Assembly (NCBI RefSeq): GCF_000496695.1
Contig: NZ_BAUJ01000021.1
Coordinates: 1-64,000, forward strand
Reading direction: 5' to 3'
Length of the DNA stretch: 64,000 nucleotides
Source of the DNA: Vibrio halioticoli NBRC 102217
GTDB lineage: Bacteria; Pseudomonadota; Gammaproteobacteria; Enterobacterales; Vibrionaceae
The position numbers and the translations under genes were made by a program. The notes beneath the pieces were generated by a model. That model did not search any database. It saw only the letters and a program-made list of their open reading frames with translations, and had not been told where the DNA came from. Shown here one piece after another: positions 47,042 to 55,285 of the stretch. The stretch's first letter is position 1. The number at the start of each line of letters is the position of its first letter.

Positions 47042-50000
47042 ATGGGGGGGTCCTTAAAGATTGACTCTATCGAGTCTTTTTACAAAGCATTGAAGAGTCA
47101 TGATGAAACTAAATCCAAGGCCGCTTTGATGCTACTAGCACGCAACTGGCTTACTGATATGACGAACTTTGATCCTATCTCTGGCTATGCTCAGCATACG
47201 AGCATCATGGAATTTTTAGGGGCAGAGGCGACGTTGATGCAGGATACACAGCCAGATAGAGAGGTTAAGGAGCGCTTATATCGTATTGTGTCGCACACAA
47301 AAGAAGCTGTACTGGCAATCATGGAGCATACTCAGGATAAAATATTACGAGAGCATGCAATGCTGCCTATATATGCAGCAAGAGAGGTTGACAGCAACAG
47401 TGTTCAATGGCTCAGCCGTCGGCCGGGAAGAACACTCCGAGAGAAGCTTTCCGGTAAACCTTATATGAAGGCTGTCAGAAGGAGATCGAGTGTTGATACA
47501 GCAGAAAACCGACTATTAAGAGCTTTTCTATCTCGGCTGGAGCGTATTCTGATTGAAAGACAGATTGCTTTGTCTGCAACGACAGAAGAGACCTGCGAGG
47601 AACTGCTTGTTTCCCTTCAACGCTGGCTTAGAACTGAAGATGCCACTGAAATTGGCAATTGGGGCAATCTTCCGCCCAACAACACGCTTCTACAGAATAA
47701 GCGTTATCGGAAGGTCTGGGATGGATGGCTCTGGCTTCAAGCTATCGATGAGCAGATCATAGAGGATAGCAAAAGAGTCAATAGGGATGTCCTCAGCGTT
47801 CTTTATTGGAGTACCCTTTCCATGCTTAGCCATAGTGGTCGCTTCCGGATAGTTCAGCAACCGGTCAGTCTTGATTATGACAGTTTTTCTATAGCTCCAG
47901 AATTACCTGTCCGAGGATTTTTGTTTTCTGCGTGCGACTCCAAGCTTAAAGGCAAGATAAAAACCATAAACCTGGAAAAAAAATTTGGCTTTGTAACACG
48001 AGAAAGTGGCGGCGATTTATTTTTTCATAAAAGCAATTTTTCAAAAAAATTAGCGTTCGATTCATTATCTATTGGAGATGAACTTTCTTTTACTATCGGC
48101 AGTAACCGACAGGGCGAATGTGCTGACGACATAACTCTTCCAGCAGAAATCATCCCTGTCGATTTCAATTTGACGGGTGATAAATGGAAGATACAAGTCT
48201 GTGAGGATAAGTACTTATTACAGATCGTTTCTGGGAATCTTGTTATTGAGCAAACTCAGGGCGCACAAAAGAAAATAAAAATAGAGGTAGCATCTCTCAA
48301 AGGGATACCGAAGGCGATACTGTCATTAATCGAAGATGCCCCGTTTGAATACTCTGCACCGACTAATAATCAAAGTGGCTCAATACGGATGGATAGCTCT
48401 GTGGTGGATCTGTGTTCTATCCGTCCCGCATTCACGAATAATACTGGTTCTCAGGTACATCTACCGTTCAGGTTGCTTCAGCAAGTTTGGATACATGAGG
48501 ACGGCACGAAACAAATTATTGATTGTGGCAGTGCAACGGCAATAGTTCTGCGATCCGACATTCAAACTATAAGCATGCTGAGTCTATTTTCATATAGCTC
48601 AACACTGTCCGATGCCTTCAAAATTAGTGCATCGATGTTTTTTACAAAAAAGTTGAGTGATTATATTAAGGTAGACAAGTTGACCTATCTTGTCCCTGAT
48701 TGGGGCAATGACTTCGCTCTGGAGGGAATAAGAAAAAGCGTCAATTTTTACTTTAATGAGTCTACACCTATTCCCCACAGCATAGCTGCTATCTTTGCAT
48801 GGCAATCATCGAAGCAATTTCTACAGGACAAAGTCCGAGAGAATGATTTTGTGCTGGTAGTTGATTCATTTGACGGCGGCATTTCAATAACCCCAGTTCA
48901 GGCAATATACCAAAAAGAGCTGGACGAAAAATTGCCTGAGACACAAGGCATCAGCTGGGAAAGACATCCTACGATTAATGTGCCAAACAGAAGCATTCAT
49001 ATTGCTATGGCTCGCAATCTTGATCGTAATACCTGCCAGACATCTGAAGAGCTCCTCCATTTGTTCGGCTTTGATGGTTTAACCAATGACTCCGGGAATG
49101 TATCCTTTGTGACCAATGAGCACTGGTATCACTTATCGGGTTCTATTCGGGATGTTTTGACTCAGGATTTAGATCTCAATCTATTTTCAAACGACGCTAT
49201 CAGTGACTACTTGAATTCTACAAACAGGGATTGTCGGGGAGTTGGTGTTTTTATCCTGCCTCTTGAGGATACAATCAGGAAACCTGATGTGCGAATGGAT
49301 TACAAGTGGCTGGGGTCTGCATGGTCGACAATTAAAGGCTGCCAGAATTTAAACAGATGGCAAGAGGAAGTTGATGACATTGCCCTTTGGCGTGATCATC
49401 TTCCAAAGCTGTCGATCAGAGTTGTACGTGATGGCCATTTTGAAAATTTCTATTTGGTAAAAGATGCGACAGTAACACCGCAACGTGGCAGAACTGTGAA
49501 TATACCAGTAGAAGAGTCATTTACTCTTCCAGCCGGACAAACGCATTACAGTTTTCCTCTGCAACAGGGAGAAGGTAATAAAGAAATGCAGTTTATTGCA
49601 TACCTGAAGTCGCCAGCATTCCCTTTGAAAGCGGCCACGGCCTGCAAGCTGAAGATGACCTACACCTATGGAGCAGATGATCCATACGAATTAAAATTCA
49701 TTCCGTTAGATTCAGCGGAACCCGGTTTTAAATCCATTCGGGTTGAATGGCGCTCAGTATCAGAGTGTGGGGCAGCCGATCTTGATAACTTGCCGGTTCC
49801 AGATTTTCCAGCCCGTAAAAGCTGGTTAGATTTTCAGGAGTTTCCTAAAGAGGATGGCAAAAACTTCTCTGACCTTTTGGACTGGGTCAAAAGAGACATC
49901 GAAAAAATCTCTGATATCTCACACAATGGCCGTGTTTCCGGATTGATACCTAAGTGGATAGACAAAGGAAAAGGTAATGTTTTCTGCTTTATTGATGATG

Positions 50001-50983
50001 TGTTTGTTCACAAGACCTCGTTGCATCTGAGAAAGGATCAAGATTTGCCACAACGTGGTGAATTACTCTCATTTTATAAAGTAAAAGATACGAAAGGAAA
50101 ATCATCAGCAGAAGATGTGACAATCGGTACAGATAGTCCAAAGAGCTGCTTCTTATCTAAAAGTCTCCGATTTCCAGCATTAACCATCTGGAATCATGAC
50201 CACTCCCTTTCAGAGTCAGATGTGCCTGATAGTTTTAGAGACACGATATTCGAAGGTACTCAAAAAATTATATCAATAATTGAGTCAGAAAATATGCCGG
50301 ACTCTTTAAAAGAGGAGCTGTTCTTCTTTCTGTGTTGCCAACATAAGGATGCCCCAGAGGTTGTTGGTTCCCGACTTCTTGAAGCTGTGAATGATAAAAA
50401 TCTTTTGCGGAGGTACCACAAGAACATTGCTTTCGCCATCGGTAATGCCGAACTGCCATACCAACAAGAGCTATTGGAGAATGCTATCAACCCCATTGAT
50501 AATGAGGGCCTAACCAGATCCATTACCATGGAGGTTTTGTCGATAGCCCTTTGGCGTTCCAAAACATTGATCAACAAATTGACTAAAGAGGATCTCGAAG
50601 CTTTATCCGATAACTTATATGGTTGCCTTGAGTTCGACTTTCAGAAGGTTGTTAATGATGGAAAAGGATATCAGGTAGCGACTCTCTGTAAGCATTTGGA
50701 GCTTCTTCTTGCTCTCCTTAGAAGCCGAGGGATTGAGGATGAAGAGTTCAAAATGGTTTTCGCTCCAGATAATGATTTGACCAAAAAATATGTGACCTTG
50801 GTAGATGATATTTCTAGAATAGTATTTGATAGTGACATTGAGCTAAAGTCCCGAATCAGCCTTCAAATTGAAAAGCCGGAAATGTTCCTCAACACACCTG
50901 ATCTGTTATATGCATTGCGGATGTACCTAACAGGTGATTTTGGAGCGAATACTATAAGTATTACGGGAGTAAGTGATGAGTAA
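47042..50983 (+). CDS. DUF2357 (McrC-like) protein with two cold-shock-like segments
   Basis: A 1313-residue multidomain protein. A DUF2357 segment lies near residues 120-230 (RRPGRTLREKLSG, VDTAENRLLRAFLSRL). A cold-shock fold at ~300-365 has KKFGFV and GGDLFFHKSN. A middle region resembles an Hsp70/actin ATPase: DCGSAT at 494, LVPDWGNDFA, IPHSIAAIFAW, and VVDSFDGGISI around Asp608. A second cold-shock-like segment lies at ~976-1030 (GKGNVFCFIDDVFVHKTSL). DUF2357 proteins are partners of McrB-type ATPases, as here. The cold-shock parts should bind single-stranded RNA or DNA. The Hsp70-like reading is my inference. I did not find a clear nuclease motif. Confidence 0.78.
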   Translation: MGGSLKIDSIESFYKALKSHDETKSKAALMLLARNWLTDMTNFDPISGYAQHTSIMEFLGAEATLMQDTQPDREVKERLYRIVSHTKEAVLAIMEHTQDKILREHAMLPIYAAREVDSNSVQWLSRRPGRTLREKLSGKPYMKAVRRRSSVDTAENRLLRAFLSRLERILIERQIALSATTEETCEELLVSLQRWLRTEDATEIGNWGNLPPNNTLLQNKRYRKVWDGWLWLQAIDEQIIEDSKRVNRDVLSVLYWSTLSMLSHSGRFRIVQQPVSLDYDSFSIAPELPVRGFLFSACDSKLKGKIKTINLEKKFGFVTRESGGDLFFHKSNFSKKLAFDSLSIGDELSFTIGSNRQGECADDITLPAEIIPVDFNLTGDKWKIQVCEDKYLLQIVSGNLVIEQTQGAQKKIKIEVASLKGIPKAILSLIEDAPFEYSAPTNNQSGSIRMDSSVVDLCSIRPAFTNNTGSQVHLPFRLLQQVWIHEDGTKQIIDCGSATAIVLRSDIQTISMLSLFSYSSTLSDAFKISASMFFTKKLSDYIKVDKLTYLVPDWGNDFALEGIRKSVNFYFNESTPIPHSIAAIFAWQSSKQFLQDKVRENDFVLVVDSFDGGISITPVQAIYQKELDEKLPETQGISWERHPTINVPNRSIHIAMARNLDRNTCQTSEELLHLFGFDGLTNDSGNVSFVTNEHWYHLSGSIRDVLTQDLDLNLFSNDAISDYLNSTNRDCRGVGVFILPLEDTIRKPDVRMDYKWLGSAWSTIKGCQNLNRWQEEVDDIALWRDHLPKLSIRVVRDGHFENFYLVKDATVTPQRGRTVNIPVEESFTLPAGQTHYSFPLQQGEGNKEMQFIAYLKSPAFPLKAATACKLKMTYTYGADDPYELKFIPLDSAEPGFKSIRVEWRSVSECGAADLDNLPVPDFPARKSWLDFQEFPKEDGKNFSDLLDWVKRDIEKISDISHNGRVSGLIPKWIDKGKGNVFCFIDDVFVHKTSLHLRKDQDLPQRGELLSFYKVKDTKGKSSAEDVTIGTDSPKSCFLSKSLRFPALTIWNHDHSLSESDVPDSFRDTIFEGTQKIISIIESENMPDSLKEELFFFLCCQHKDAPEVVGSRLLEAVNDKNLLRRYHKNIAFAIGNAELPYQQELLENAINPIDNEGLTRSITMEVLSIALWRSKTLINKLTKEDLEALSDNLYGCLEFDFQKVVNDGKGYQVATLCKHLELLLALLRSRGIEDEEFKMVFAPDNDLTKKYVTLVDDISRIVFDSDIELKSRISLQIEKPEMFLNTPDLLYALRMYLTGDFGANTISITGVSDE

Positions 50984-51318
50984 ACCAAGTTTTTTTAGTT
51001 GAGTACACACAGATAGTAGTTGTGTTGAGTGACCCTAGTCCTGAATGTCAACAAGGTAAACTGTACAAGTATGAGTCCGCAACTCTGCTGCTAATTACCG
51101 GAAAAAGCCCGTTTGTACAGGAGTCGCATGTCATGGAGCTATTGCTCTGTAACGAACGCTTAGGAGTTTGCTACCAATCACATAAATACCCTAAGCTTTA
51201 CTATGCGGGATGGAACTACCTAGGATTGAACCACGTCATACTGGGAGGTCATCAACTACTGGGTGAGATAGATAATGACCAGATCCCAGTCTGGCAGTAT
51301 CCCTTACTCAAGAGCTGA
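50976..51318 (+). CDS. small protein, frame broken at a run of seven T
   Basis: A frame from 51,022 encodes 98 residues (GTG start, no ribosome site). The natural start seems to be the ATG at 50,976, which overlaps the previous gene by eight bases like the other operon junctions. That frame ends after eight codons (MSKPSFFS). Removing one T from the seven-T run at 50,990-50,996 joins them into MSKPSFLVEYTQIVVVLSDP and onward, about 113 residues. The gene is either disrupted, phase-variable, or read by frameshifting. I recognise no family. Tail segments such as ATLLLITGK and WNYLGLNHVIL look folded. Confidence 0.55.
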
Positions 51319-51387
51319 TCGTTACTTTTAGCCAACCAGATATGTGAGATCATAGCTACGCAATTAACTAATTTATAAGAGAAAATA

Positions 51388-52518
51388 GTGAAAAATATTC
51401 TAGTTGCTGTTACTGGTGCAAGCCCACAAGTACTGACTGAAACCATATACGCTTTATACTATCAGGGAAAAACGATGCCTGAGGAGGTATTCGTAATAAC
51501 AACAGAAAACTCAAAGCAAGTATTAGTTGAAGGTTTGTTTGAGCAAGGGTATTGGCAATCACTGCTAAAAGATTACTCCTTACCGAACATAAAGTTTGAT
51601 GAACAAAATATTTGGTTAATCACAGATGAGCAAGGTAATGCGTTATCGGACGCAAAAGGGGAGGATGAACAATCTATTATGGCGGATTTCATCACCCAGA
51701 AAATGGCAGACTTAACGTCTGATGATTCTGTATCTATCCATGCTTCTATCGCTGGTGGACGAAAAACAATGGCTTTCTATATGGGCTATGCCATGTCGTT
51801 GTATGGTCGCGAGCAGGATGTACTTAGCCATGTGTTTGTTGATGATGATTTTGAATTTGTTGAAGATTTTTTCTATCCAACACCTTATGACAAACATATT
51901 GTTGGCCGGGACAAGAAAAAGGTCATTAACACGAGAGATGCGAAAGTAACTTTGGCTGAGATCCCTTTTGTAAGGATGCGAAAACAAGTAGATCCGTGCA
52001 TCTTCAATCAGTTTGAAAACTACTCTTTTTCTAAAACTGTATCAGCGCTGAACAGCGCAGCCAGCACAGAAACCAAGGTATCCATATTTACCAAGGAGCG
52101 CTCGATTGAAGTTGCTGGTGTAACCATTAAGTTGACGGCTAAACAGCTTGCAGTTTATCTGTTCATACTTGCTCAAAGTGGGCGCAAATTGACAACAGAT
52201 AGGTACTTTGAAGAAAACCTTGAATATGCAGCGCAATATCTAGACATACTGCAGGTGCTTAAAGCTGATGTTCGTACTTACCAGAGCTTAGGCTTAGAGG
52301 ATGAAGGATGTTGGAAGCAGGGACAACTTGTAAATAAAGGGGTTGGTAAAGATGTAATCCAAACTTCTCGGAGTAACTTTCATAGCAAGATAAAGGGCGC
52401 TTTAGTTACTGAGCTTTATGACAAAATCTGTATTCACTCTGATGGTGCAAAAAGTGGAGCTACTTATAGCATTTCGAGTGACGTCCATTTTTATTGTGAT
52501 GGTATTACCTTGTCTTAA
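51388..52518 (+). CDS. CARF ring-nuclease-like protein (TIGR02584/NE0113 type)
   Basis: A 376-residue protein. The N-terminal ~200 residues match the CRISPR-associated NE0113 CARF family: MKNILVAVTGASPQVLTETIYAL, SIHASIAGGRKTMAFYMGYA, and RMRKQV. The C-terminal ~150 residues are predicted winged-helix (GVTIKLTAKQLAVYLFILAQ). Relatives are thought to bind, and in some cases cleave, cyclic oligoadenylates, damping the signal that activates CARF effectors. It starts with GTG after a GAGAAAA site and lies about 70 bp after the previous gene, so it may have its own promoter. There is no CRISPR array near it, so its ligand source is unexplained. Confidence 0.82.
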   Translation: MKNILVAVTGASPQVLTETIYALYYQGKTMPEEVFVITTENSKQVLVEGLFEQGYWQSLLKDYSLPNIKFDEQNIWLITDEQGNALSDAKGEDEQSIMADFITQKMADLTSDDSVSIHASIAGGRKTMAFYMGYAMSLYGREQDVLSHVFVDDDFEFVEDFFYPTPYDKHIVGRDKKKVINTRDAKVTLAEIPFVRMRKQVDPCIFNQFENYSFSKTVSALNSAASTETKVSIFTKERSIEVAGVTIKLTAKQLAVYLFILAQSGRKLTTDRYFEENLEYAAQYLDILQVLKADVRTYQSLGLEDEGCWKQGQLVNKGVGKDVIQTSRSNFHSKIKGALVTELYDKICIHSDGAKSGATYSISSDVHFYCDGITLS

Positions 52519-52526
52519 TATTTTAG

Positions 52527-52673
52527 TTCTATCCGTTTGATACAAGTACATACTCATTTCATAGTTTCCTTAGGGGAGATGCATTAGACAAGCTACATCT
52601 GTTGGGCAAAAGAGTAAGAAATGCAACAGCATTATTAATGATAGAACAACCAAAAGAAGTCATTTTTTTATGA
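52527..52673 (+). pseudogene. possible C-terminal gene fragment
   Basis: An open frame without a start codon reads SFLRGDALDKLHLLGKRV and continues as a well-formed amphipathic helix to a stop at 52,671-52,673. It looks like the 3' end of a lost gene trapped between the ring-nuclease-like gene and the regulator at 52,692. I do not recognise the family, and it could be chance. Confidence 0.35.
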
Positions 52674-52691
52674 CTTGACGTCAGAAGGTTA

Positions 52692-52913
52692 TCAATTAGG
52701 AATATACTCAACCACATCCTCAATTTTACAATCGAAGAATTTACAAATGGCTTCAATTGTAGTCATGCTTGTATTGTACCCTTTATTATTGGCAATTTTA
52801 GACATAGCAGAACTTTGAACTCCGACATGCTCAGCAAGAAAGCTCAAAGTGACTTTTCTTCCGTTGTATAGAGGTTTTGCCTCTATTAATTCCTTTATCT
52901 TATATCTAATCAA
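52692..52913 (-). CDS. Xre/Cro-family regulator of the integration module
   Basis: A small helix-turn-helix protein of about 73 residues with the Xre pattern: VTLSFLAEHVGVQSSAMSKI for helices 2-3 and TIEAICKFFDCKIEDVVEY for the last helices. I start it at the TTG at 52,913 (MIRYKIKEL), which fits family N-termini; the longer frame to 53,003 or beyond runs into the excisionase ribosome site. It is divergent from the excisionase-integrase genes, and such a regulator typically represses that promoter (inference). The intergenic ~90 bp holds the shared control region. Confidence 0.75.
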   Translation of the reverse strand: MIRYKIKELIEAKPLYNGRKVTLSFLAEHVGVQSSAMSKIANNKGYNTSMTTIEAICKFFDCKIEDVVEYIPN

Positions 52914-53003
52914 ATTATTATTCTTTACTGATATAAAAACCGTCTTGATAAGAACTATTTTGACTCCTATTATTTGTCTTGTGAAGACAAAAAAGGAGGT
53001 CAT

Positions 53004-53240
53004 ATGGATCAAACTTTATTAACAAGCAAAGAACTCGCAGAGAGAATAAAATTTAGCGCCAACTACATTAACTCTTCTCTACGAGATTCCATTTTTATCG
53101 AAGGTAAGCATTACATCCGACCTTTTAATGGTAGGAAAATTTTATACATTTGGGAAGAGATCGAGCTCGATTTATATCAATCAGCTTGTAGAAATGCTTC
53201 TTACATCCCAATGGCGGGTGGGAGAGTGTGTAATGGGTAG
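53004..53240 (+). CDS. AlpA/Xis-like excisionase
   Basis: A 78-residue MerR/AlpA-type winged-helix protein: LLTSKELAERIKFSANYINSS followed by a basic wing (RPFNGRKILYIWEEIE). Such proteins bend DNA at attachment sites and tip integrase toward excision. The start at 53,004 has a near-perfect AAGGAGGT eight bases away. The gene overlaps the integrase start by eight bases, so the two are made together. It is divergent from the Xre regulator. Confidence 0.8.
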   Translation: MDQTLLTSKELAERIKFSANYINSSLRDSIFIEGKHYIRPFNGRKILYIWEEIELDLYQSACRNASYIPMAGGRVCNG

Positions 53241-54450
53241 TGTTAATGTACGAAGTGGTAAGCTATTCATCGATTTTCGTTATCAAGGGATTAGGTGTAG
53301 AGAGCAAACAATGCTATCTGACACTCAAGCAAATCGTCGCAAACTTCAAAAATTACTTAATCAAATTGACGCAGATATTCGTTTAGGTTGTTTTGTTTAT
53401 AGTGAATGCTTCCCTTGCTCACAAAAAGTGAATAAGTTTGTGAAAATAGATGCTATTGCAAAACAGCATAAAGCTGAAATTCTTGGTAAGTATGAACTTG
53501 CTTCGAATGAATTGCAGGGTATTGCTACAATCCGCTTTGATGACTTTGCAAAAGAATGGTACGAAGAAAACGAGGTACGCTGGAAAGAGAGTTACAAAGA
53601 AAGTATACGCTTATACCTCGGATCTTATTTAATCCCATATTTTGGTGATGTATCGGTAGATAAAATAACCAGACCCGATATTTTGAAATATCGAGCCTCA
53701 TTAGTAAAACCACGAGCTAATGGCAAAAGACTATCTGCAGACTTTATTAACCATGTTATGACGCCATTAAGAATGATATTGAATGAAGCAGCCGACCGTT
53801 ATGAATTTAAAGCTCAATTTCAGAATATTAAACAGTTACGGGTTGAAAAGCGCGATGTTCATCCATTTAGCTTAGATGAAGTAGGTAGGTTTCTTAGTGT
53901 AGTAAGACCAGAGTTTGTTGATTACTACAAAGTCAGATTTTTTACTGGGATGAGAACTTCAGAGATAGATGGCTTGAAATGGAAGTATGTCGATTTTGAT
54001 AGACGCATAATCTCAATCCGTGAAACATTTGTTCATGGGAGGATGGATACGACCAAAACGATTGGCTCTAATAGAGATATTCAAATGTCTTCAATCGTAT
54101 TTGAAGCTTTATGTTCTCAGCAAAATGTTACTGGTGAGTGTCAGTTTGTTTTTTGTAATACAGTGGGAAACCCTCTGGATAAAAAGAATGTACGCGAGCG
54201 AATTTGGAAACCGGCACTGAAAGCTATGGACATTGACTATCGTCGTCCATATGAAACTCGTCATACAACGGCGACTTTATGGCTAGCTGCGGGTGAAGCT
54301 CCTGAGTGGATTGCTCGTCAGATGGGGCACTCTACGACAAAAATGTTATTTGAAATATACAGTCGGTTCGTACCTAACCTTACCCGTCAAGATGGTAGTG
54401 CTTTTGAGAAACTATTAAAAACCAATAGCGACGAGGGAGGTGAGCTATGA
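53233..54450 (+). CDS. int: tyrosine-type integrase of the island
   Basis: A 405-residue phage-type integrase. The N-terminal arm-binding region is about residues 1-85 (beginning MGSVNVRSGKLFIDF), then a SAM-like core-binding domain and the catalytic domain with TGMRTSEIDGL (Arg), ETRHTTAT (Arg/His box), QMGHSTTKM (His) and the nucleophile Tyr in LFEIYSRF. I trimmed 35 codons of the longer frame because the ATG at 53,233 begins a typical arm-binding domain. It lies about 840 bp from the tRNA-Val it likely targets. Its expected arm sites match the TGG(A/T)CACAA repeats at both island ends. Confidence 0.92.
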   Translation: MGSVNVRSGKLFIDFRYQGIRCREQTMLSDTQANRRKLQKLLNQIDADIRLGCFVYSECFPCSQKVNKFVKIDAIAKQHKAEILGKYELASNELQGIATIRFDDFAKEWYEENEVRWKESYKESIRLYLGSYLIPYFGDVSVDKITRPDILKYRASLVKPRANGKRLSADFINHVMTPLRMILNEAADRYEFKAQFQNIKQLRVEKRDVHPFSLDEVGRFLSVVRPEFVDYYKVRFFTGMRTSEIDGLKWKYVDFDRRIISIRETFVHGRMDTTKTIGSNRDIQMSSIVFEALCSQQNVTGECQFVFCNTVGNPLDKKNVRERIWKPALKAMDIDYRRPYETRHTTATLWLAAGEAPEWIARQMGHSTTKMLFEIYSRFVPNLTRQDGSAFEKLLKTNSDEGGEL

Positions 54451-54776
54451 AGTACTCTTCGCTAGCCGTACATTGTACTAGCCTTTGTTGTGACATATTG
54501 CAAACGGAAGACTTTGTTTTTCTGACGCATGATGAGATAAATTGGCTTTATGATGAGGTTTATGAATTAATTCAAGAACGAATGGAGCTTTGGCCTGACA
54601 CTTATCCGAAGGAGCATGAGTTTATTAAATCAGTTGCTCTCGGGATTCTAAAAGCCCTACATATTTGCAAAGATAACCATAAATCAGGGAGTCCTACTTG
54701 GCTATTGTGGGCGATGCAATCTAGGATAAGTTCAACATATAAACGGCTCTGTTATCTTAATCAAAGAGAGTTATGA
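54447..54776 (+). CDS. hypothetical protein co-translated with the integrase
   Basis: A 109-residue protein overlapping the integrase stop by four bases (ATGA), so it is part of the same transcript. It contains several Cys near the N-terminus (HCTSLCCDIL) and a helical body (FLTHDEINWLYDEVYELIQERMELW). I know of no named family; small genes after integrases often act in excision control or are passengers. A strong terminator follows at 54,813, ending the integration operon. Base composition is like the integrase. Confidence 0.62.
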   Translation: MKYSSLAVHCTSLCCDILQTEDFVFLTHDEINWLYDEVYELIQERMELWPDTYPKEHEFIKSVALGILKALHICKDNHKSGSPTWLLWAMQSRISSTYKRLCYLNQREL

Positions 54777-54812
54777 ATGTGAACTGTATATAGACATTAT
54801 CAAATAATGGCG

Positions 54813-54849
54813 TACCGCACTTTGACTGGTTTGAGTGCGGTATTTTTTT
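54813..54849 (+). terminator. Rho-independent terminator of the integration operon
   Basis: 9-bp arms TACCGCACT / AGTGCGGTA, a 12-nt loop and seven T. From here to the first tRNA (54,850-55,285) I see no gene, only the arm repeats and a second hairpin. Confidence 0.87.
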
Positions 54850-55090
54850 GAGTATCTATGTGTTTTTTGTACTTTGATATTCATCTCGTTGTATTGAGTT
54901 TGTTAATCAAAGTGATTGGAGTGAGGATGATAGTTCAAATTTTGATGGCTGAGATTTGTTTAATCACAAGTTAAAAAAAATGAAAATAGTTCTGGGGGAT
55001 TTTTCAGTAAGCAAGGAATCTATAGTTACATTGTAAAGACTTGAGTAGTAGGTAGGCGAGTGATAAACGAGTGATAAAAATAAAGGAAAA

Positions 55091-55122
55091 TGGTCACAAT
55101 TTTGGACACAAGATGGACACAA
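55091..55122 (+). repeat. putative integrase arm repeats, right end
   Basis: TGGTCACAA (55,091-55,099), TGGACACAA (55,103-55,111) and TGGACACAA (55,114-55,122), direct, with 12- and 11-bp spacing. They match the pair at 20,149-20,168. Their presence at both ends in the same orientation suits arm-binding sites of the integrase at 53,233. Confidence 0.7.
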
Positions 55123-55243
55123 TCATATATTTAACAAATTATCGTTTTTCGAAAAAAAAGTAGATACGCATAAATATACATAGATTAAAAATCATCAACT
55201 GAATGATTAAATCAATACTTTCAGTCAGGTTATTTTTTATGAA

Positions 55244-55280
55244 AACAATAAAGCCAAGCTAAGTGCTTGGCTTTATTGTT
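55244..55280. terminator. hairpin terminator beside the intact tRNA-Val
   Basis: Perfect 16-bp arms AACAATAAAGCCAAGC / GCTTGGCTTTATTGTT with loop TAAGT, just downstream (on the minus strand) of the tRNA operon. It parallels the hairpin at 19,961-19,993 beyond the other att copy. Confidence 0.82.
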
Positions 55281-55285
55281 GAATT

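Noticed and set aside
33962-52518. A CRISPR array or cas operon expected beside CARF proteins
   Set aside because: I looked for regularly spaced short repeats and for Cas10, Cas6 or Csm/Cmr-like proteins in the island and saw none.
52559-52756. Minus-strand open frame of 65 codons overlapping the Xre regulator gene's 3' end
   Set aside because: Low-complexity hydrophobic translation, no ribosome site, and it overlaps a well-supported regulator; treated as chance.
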